Part shown: in pieces, positions 60,680 through 64,000 of the stretch | Layout of the letters: each line of letters starts with the position of its first letter | How positions within the stretch are numbered: the first letter of the stretch is position 1 | Source of the DNA: JARRQJ01 sp963810615 | GTDB taxonomy: Bacteria > Pseudomonadota > Gammaproteobacteria > DRLM01 | Reading direction: 5' to 3' | DNA: 64,000 nt | Assembly (NCBI GenBank): GCA_963810615.1 | Contig: CAWEOA010000008.1 | Coordinates: 992,001 to 1,056,000 of the forward strand | Translations under genes and position numbers: made by a program | The notes under the pieces: generated by a model | The model's input: only the letters and a program-made list of their open reading frames with translations | Database searches by the model: none | What the model was told of the DNA's origin: nothing

Positions 60680-61075
60680 TTAAAACTGAGAAAGATATTT
60701 TAGGAGATCGCCTTTTTCCTGATTGGTGCACTCCCGGCCGAAGGTCCATTTGCAATTGCGCAGCAACCATTTTTCGACCTTGTCGATATCGGTGAATCTT
60801 TTGCTGTTGACGGAAGGCGCCATGGGCTCGATGACTTTGCCGGTCTTGATGTGCTTGCCGGATTTTTTCAGATCGGTGCCGTGGCACAGGGTGCAATCAC
60901 GCTCCTTGCCGTCTTTGCCGGTGTTCTTCTGATGCCAGAGCTTGTCACCGCGTTCCGCGCTGAAACTCAGCGTATGTTGCGGGTTGAAGTGCTCGATCGT
61001 GTCGTTGATGCCGGCCTGTCCCGCGATGGGCAAGGACAGCAGCAAGGCGCACAGCAGCCAGGAATTTCTTTTCAT
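60680..61075 (-). CDS. SHP-like cytochrome c (DUF1924)
   Basis: 131 residues from the ATG at 61075; the frame is open to 61108. The signal peptide ends at about 22 (LLLSLPIAGQA-GI). One haem motif, CTLCH. The C-terminal region TDIDKVEKWLLRNCKWTFGREC carries Asn next to Cys plus a second Cys, like sphaeroides haem protein, where an Asn is a replaceable axial haem ligand and the Cys pair forms a disulfide. SHP binds O2 and NO. Its redox partners are the DHC and cytochrome b encoded on either side. Confidence 0.9.
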   Translation of the reverse strand: MKRNSWLLCALLLSLPIAGQAGINDTIEHFNPQHTLSFSAERGDKLWHQKNTGKDGKERDCTLCHGTDLKKSGKHIKTGKVIEPMAPSVNSKRFTDIDKVEKWLLRNCKWTFGRECTNQEKGDLLKYLSQF

Positions 61076-61101
61076 GTTGAGACTCCGAGTCATCGAAAAA
61101 A

Positions 61102-61695
61102 CTACCATTCGATTTTAATGGCGGTGACCATGGCGACCGCGCCCAATACGCCCGGGGCGACATGGCCGCTGTTGGGTGCCTGGCTGACGGCGACGAGAAA
61201 GGCGAGTTCGGCGGCGGTGCCGAGCAGCATGTGCAGATTGTCCGGATCTTTGAAGCCCTTGCTCAAGTCGATATCTTTATAATGGAAAGCGAAGCCGGTG
61301 GCTACGGCAGCGGCGCCCAATGCGGTGGCGGCGACGGCGAGGTCATGATGGATGCCGCCTTCGCTTTTCTCGCCGCTGGTATTATTTTCTTCGCCGGGTT
61401 TCGGGGCCAGAATCGCCAGCGCTGCCAGGCCCACTGATCCCAGTCCCAGATATTTGTGTATCTTATTGGGCGTGAACCAATCGTTTTCCGCGCTTTGCGC
61501 TGCGGGCTGCGCACCCATCGCCTGCTTGGCCATGGTGTCGTCCCCGTCGGTGTCGTTGGCCGCCAGTTGTAACCAATCCTGATGTGCCGCCAGTCTTGGC
61601 GTGTCCGCAGGAACCGGGACGGTGTCGAGTGCCTTGTCCGCCTGCGCCGTGAACGTCGCAATCATCAAGCCCAACCCTATTAACAACGCTTTCAT
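61102..61695 (-). CDS. Unknown membrane protein of the SHP/DHC operon
   Basis: 197 residues from the ATG at 61695, preceded by gaaaggaaattg; the frame is open to 61728. A signal peptide (LLIGLGLMIATFTAQA-DK), an acidic linker, then about four hydrophobic helices. Histidines sit at helix edges in KIHKYLGLGS, GGIHHDLAVAA, AFHYKDIDL and NLHMLLGTAAEL, a spacing reminiscent of a b-type cytochrome such as b561, which is only an inference. Located 26 bp upstream of SHP-like and 37 bp after cytochrome b, so tightly in the operon. No close family recalled. Confidence 0.75.
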   Translation of the reverse strand: MKALLIGLGLMIATFTAQADKALDTVPVPADTPRLAAHQDWLQLAANDTDGDDTMAKQAMGAQPAAQSAENDWFTPNKIHKYLGLGSVGLAALAILAPKPGEENNTSGEKSEGGIHHDLAVAATALGAAAVATGFAFHYKDIDLSKGFKDPDNLHMLLGTAAELAFLVAVSQAPNSGHVAPGVLGAVAMVTAIKIEW

Positions 61696-61732
61696 CAATT
61701 TCCTTTCTGTCATGGTTATCAGTTTCACTTCG

Positions 61733-62446
61733 TTAAATCGTTTCGTTGCCTTCCGCCAGCTTGGAATAAACCGTCGCCTGCCTGCCCACGGTTTCGGGCT
61801 GGGATGCGGGGCCGGTGTCCGTTTCCGCGTTGGAGTCCTTGAGGCCGGTGACCATGGCCCGCACCAGGTTTTCCTTGTGCTGGAAGCTGGCCAGGATCAC
61901 ACCTAGCAGGTGCAGTCCCACCATGGCCAGGATGAAATTCACAGCGTAGGCATGGGATGACCAGGCGGCATAGGCCTCTTGATCGGTGAGCGTCTTCATC
62001 ATGCCGAGCAGCGGACCGTCGAAATCGATCACCGCCAGCACCGTCAAGCCGGTGAAGGTGATGAAGGCCAGGGTGGCGAGCAAGGCCAAGACCATGATGC
62101 CGCCGGCCGGGTTATGGCCGAGATAACGGCGCGGATGACCCGATGCGATTGCCTTGAGGTAATTTAATACCGCGGCAGGGGCGTGAATAAAGTTGCTGAA
62201 ACGCGCATAGCGCGATCCATACAGGCCCCAGAACAAGCGGGCCAGCACCAGGCCCACCACGAAGTAGCCGAGCACGGCATGGAGTTCATGTTTGCCCGCC
62301 TTGGCGCTCCAATAGGAGAGAGCGAAGGAAATGACCAGGCTCCAATGGAAAAAGCGCACGAACCTGTCCCATACCTGGATTTTGATTCCGGAGGGCTTGG
62401 CCTCGGCTTGCACGGCGGCAGCCTTAACTTGCTGAGAATCGGACAT
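61733..62446 (-). CDS. Cytochrome b561-type electron transfer protein
   Basis: 237 residues with four membrane helices. Haem-ligating His candidates are in FFHWSLVISFALS, KHELHAVLGYFVVG and VGLHLLGVILASF. It matches the Ni/Fe-hydrogenase b-type cytochrome/cytochrome b561 group (VWDRFVRFFHWSLV opening). First gene of the minus-strand operon (start at 62446 behind gaggagtacctt) and expected to move electrons from the quinone pool to DHC and SHP. Confidence 0.92.
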   Translation of the reverse strand: MSDSQQVKAAAVQAEAKPSGIKIQVWDRFVRFFHWSLVISFALSYWSAKAGKHELHAVLGYFVVGLVLARLFWGLYGSRYARFSNFIHAPAAVLNYLKAIASGHPRRYLGHNPAGGIMVLALLATLAFITFTGLTVLAVIDFDGPLLGMMKTLTDQEAYAAWSSHAYAVNFILAMVGLHLLGVILASFQHKENLVRAMVTGLKDSNAETDTGPASQPETVGRQATVYSKLAEGNETI

Positions 62447-62514
62447 AAGGTACTCCTCGAAGAACTCGGCTGTGCAAACTAGAGCAATTTTGTTGCCATA
62501 TTTTCAACTTGTTG

Positions 62515-62533
62515 ATTAATTATGATTATTCTC
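62515..62533 (-). promoter_or_regulatory. Fur-box-like site upstream of cytochrome operon
   Basis: On the minus strand gagaataatcataattaat matches the 19-bp Fur consensus (gataatgataatcattatc) at 13 positions. It lies 69 bp before the first gene and overlaps a -10-like cataat. Binding is inferred. Confidence 0.5.
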
Positions 62534-62730
62534 AACAATGGCCTGACTTGACGGCTAACCGAACTTTGCAGCCTGCAAATTTTGTCTGCAAGTTTTGTGA
62601 AGGTAATCATTGCTTAGGGCTGGGGATGGCGCGGCGGCGCCGTTGCACTGTGCCGCATCATTTATTGACGGTTTTTCCTTAATCGCATGGGCTGGGCATA
62701 TAGCCAAGCTCTGCTGTGGCCTATTGCCAC

Positions 62731-62749
62731 GTGAATGATAGTCATTCTT
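62731..62749 (+). promoter_or_regulatory. Second Fur-box-like site
   Basis: gtgaatgatagtcattctt contains the perfect arms gaatga and tcattc and matches the Fur consensus at 14 of 19 positions (aatgatagtcatt is 12 of 13 with the core). It is 285 bp upstream of the cytochrome operon start. The rest of 62447-63106 (660 bp) contains no gene I can support. Confidence 0.45.
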
Positions 62750-63106
62750 CCTCGGTTCCGGCAACCGGGATATTGCCGGCGAGTTTTGCGGCACGGGTGT
62801 CCTGGTTGGAGCAGACAATGGTGGGGTGCATCGTCGCTGTTGTGGGCGGTGTGTAACGTGATATGCAAACCTGGCGTTGTTCATTCTGCACAGCGGGCGG
62901 CGACTCGATGCACGGAGATGGGGTACGGACATGCCGTTCGAAGTCTGCCGCAGGTCCGATAATGATGTTGAACCAGTGTATGTAATTCTCAGGGCCTTAT
63001 CAGCGTGGTCGTGATCGCAGGACGGCGGCGGTGTCACCCATGTCGACGGCGCCGGATGCGATCGACTACAAGACGTTTGCCTGCTTACCCGCTACAATAG
63101 CGCCCT

Positions 63107-64000
63107 ATGTCTGGGAATACCTTCGGTACTCTATTTACGGTTACCTCCTTCGGAGAGAGTCACGGCCCGGCGCTGGGCGCCATCGTGGACGGTTGTCCGC
63201 CGGGCATGGCGCTGAGCGAGGCGGACATTCAGCATGATCTGGATCGGCGCAAGCCCGGACAGTCGCGGCATACCACGCAGCGCCGCGAATCGGATGCGGT
63301 GCAGATCCTCTCCGGGGTGTTCGAGGGCAAGACCACCGGCACGCCCATTGGCCTGGTGATTCACAATGAAGACCAGCGCTCCAAGGATTATTCCAAGATC
63401 ATGGATCGCTTTCGCCCCGGGCATGCCGATTACACCTATCAACAAAAATACGGGCTTCGCGATTATCGCGGCGGCGGCCGTTCCTCGGCGCGGGAGACCG
63501 CGATGCGGGTGGCGGCGGGTGCCATCGCCAAGAAGTATCTGCGTGAACACTTCGGCGTGTCGATTCGCGGCTATCTGGCCCAGCTCGGTCCGATTCGTCC
63601 CGCGGCCTTCGATTGGGACGAGGTGGACAATAATCCGTTCTTCTGCCCCGACGCCGCCAAGGTGGAAGAGTTGGAGGCGTATATGGATGCCTTGCGCAAA
63701 GAGGGCGATTCCATCGGGGCGCGGATTACGGTGGTGGCCGGCGGTGTACCGCCCGGCTGGGGCGAACCCATATTCGATCGCCTGGATGCGGAACTCGCCA
63801 GGGCGATGATGAGCATCAATGCGGTGAAGGGCGTGGAGATCGGCGCCGGTTTCGCCAGCGTCGAACAAAAAGGCACCGAGCACCGCGATGAGATTACGCC
63901 CGCGGGGTTTTTGAGCAACCACGCCGGCGGTATCCTGGGCGGCATCTCCACCGGCCAGGCCATCGTGTGCAGCATCGCCTTGAAACCCACCTCCAGCATT
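63107..64000 (+). CDS. aroC: Chorismate synthase AroC, 3' end outside window
   Basis: 298 residues visible from the ATG at 63107; the gene continues past the end of the window. Last step of the shikimate pathway: removal of phosphate from EPSP to form chorismate with reduced FMN. Opening MSGNTFGTLFTVTSFGESHG is characteristic, as are the DRRKPGQSRHTTQRRESD block, FRPGHADYTYQQKYG and RGGGRSSARETAMRVAAGAI. About 60 residues of the usual 360 are missing. Confidence 0.97.
   Translation, partial: MSGNTFGTLFTVTSFGESHGPALGAIVDGCPPGMALSEADIQHDLDRRKPGQSRHTTQRRESDAVQILSGVFEGKTTGTPIGLVIHNEDQRSKDYSKIMDRFRPGHADYTYQQKYGLRDYRGGGRSSARETAMRVAAGAIAKKYLREHFGVSIRGYLAQLGPIRPAAFDWDEVDNNPFFCPDAAKVEELEAYMDALRKEGDSIGARITVVAGGVPPGWGEPIFDRLDAELARAMMSINAVKGVEIGAGFASVEQKGTEHRDEITPAGFLSNHAGGILGGISTGQAIVCSIALKPTSSI

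Noticed and set aside
62555..63037. 160-residue minus-strand frame in the spacer before aroC
   Set aside because: Composition is typical of noncoding frames, no ribosome-binding site, no known motif.
1..64000. CRISPR array
   Set aside because: Repeats are dispersed, irregularly spaced, variable in length and palindromic; no cas gene in the window.
1..64000. tRNA or rRNA genes
   Set aside because: No cloverleaf with a ttcgaat-type T arm and acceptor pairing, and no rRNA segment, was found by reading.

Overview
The window reads as chromosomal DNA of a free-living gammaproteobacterium. This rests on gene families typical of that class: YaeQ, DjlA, a DUF2058 (YaiL-like) protein, MtfA, DbpA, RluF, YajD-type HNH, a YdcH/DUF465 protein, HemN and a DUF1924/diheme cytochrome c cluster. 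Genes are mostly GC-rich. The intergenic spaces are crowded with small palindromic repeats. I see no rRNA, tRNA, IS transposase, prophage or CRISPR array. No species can be named from the sequence alone.

Layout. 0-10 kb: hemN, a stand-alone GIY-YIG protein, a small cytochrome c, a RES/Xre toxin-antitoxin pair, a large PAS-GGDEF-EAL protein, an exported methyltransferase, a second GIY-YIG protein and yaeQ. 10-21 kb: a DUF898/M48 peptidase pair, a second RES/Xre pair, the tail of a broken Mrr-like endonuclease, a SpoU methyltransferase, a third GIY-YIG-like protein, an FKBP lipoprotein, djlA, a DnaQ-type exonuclease, methyltransferases and a lipoprotein cytochrome c. 21.9-31.6 kb: a minus-strand block with two related secreted proteins carrying YadA-like head/stalk motifs, a YihY/BrkB membrane protein, an unknown 394-residue protein and a 1482-residue surface protein with a GlyGly-CTERM-like tail. 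32-49 kb: mainly housekeeping and accessory genes, including a RIO kinase, dbpA, an old yellow enzyme, a VIT1/CCC1 transporter, rluF and small RNA/DNA-binding proteins. 49-64 kb: an outer membrane barrel protein, hydrolases, an ABC exporter, mtfA, a truncated haemoglobin, an exported phospholipase D-like protein, an HD-GYP protein, a four-gene cytochrome operon (cytochrome b, unknown membrane protein, SHP-like cytochrome, diheme cytochrome c) behind Fur-box-like sites, and the 5' part of aroC.

The most unusual structure is the repeat system. At least two families of paired-arm palindromic elements fill the intergenic spaces: family A, whose arms begin gtcatttcga and end gaaatct, and family B, whose arms begin gtcattccgg and end ccggaatcc. 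Many A and B copies share an outer flank resembling aggaaggcctgaataatt. A third, roughly 18-bp palindrome (about tttatgccc-nnn-gggta) is inserted inside members of A, B and also D, a family otherwise unrelated by sequence. Three GIY-YIG-type genes and one truncated nuclease gene lie next to these repeats.

Other points of interest: two surface proteins in which an Ig-like fold is split by an inserted module (a beta-propeller in one, a membrane/lipoprotein-signal-like segment in the other); a nine-G tract at the ribosome-binding position of a surface protein gene; and two paralogous RES/Xre modules about 10 kb apart.
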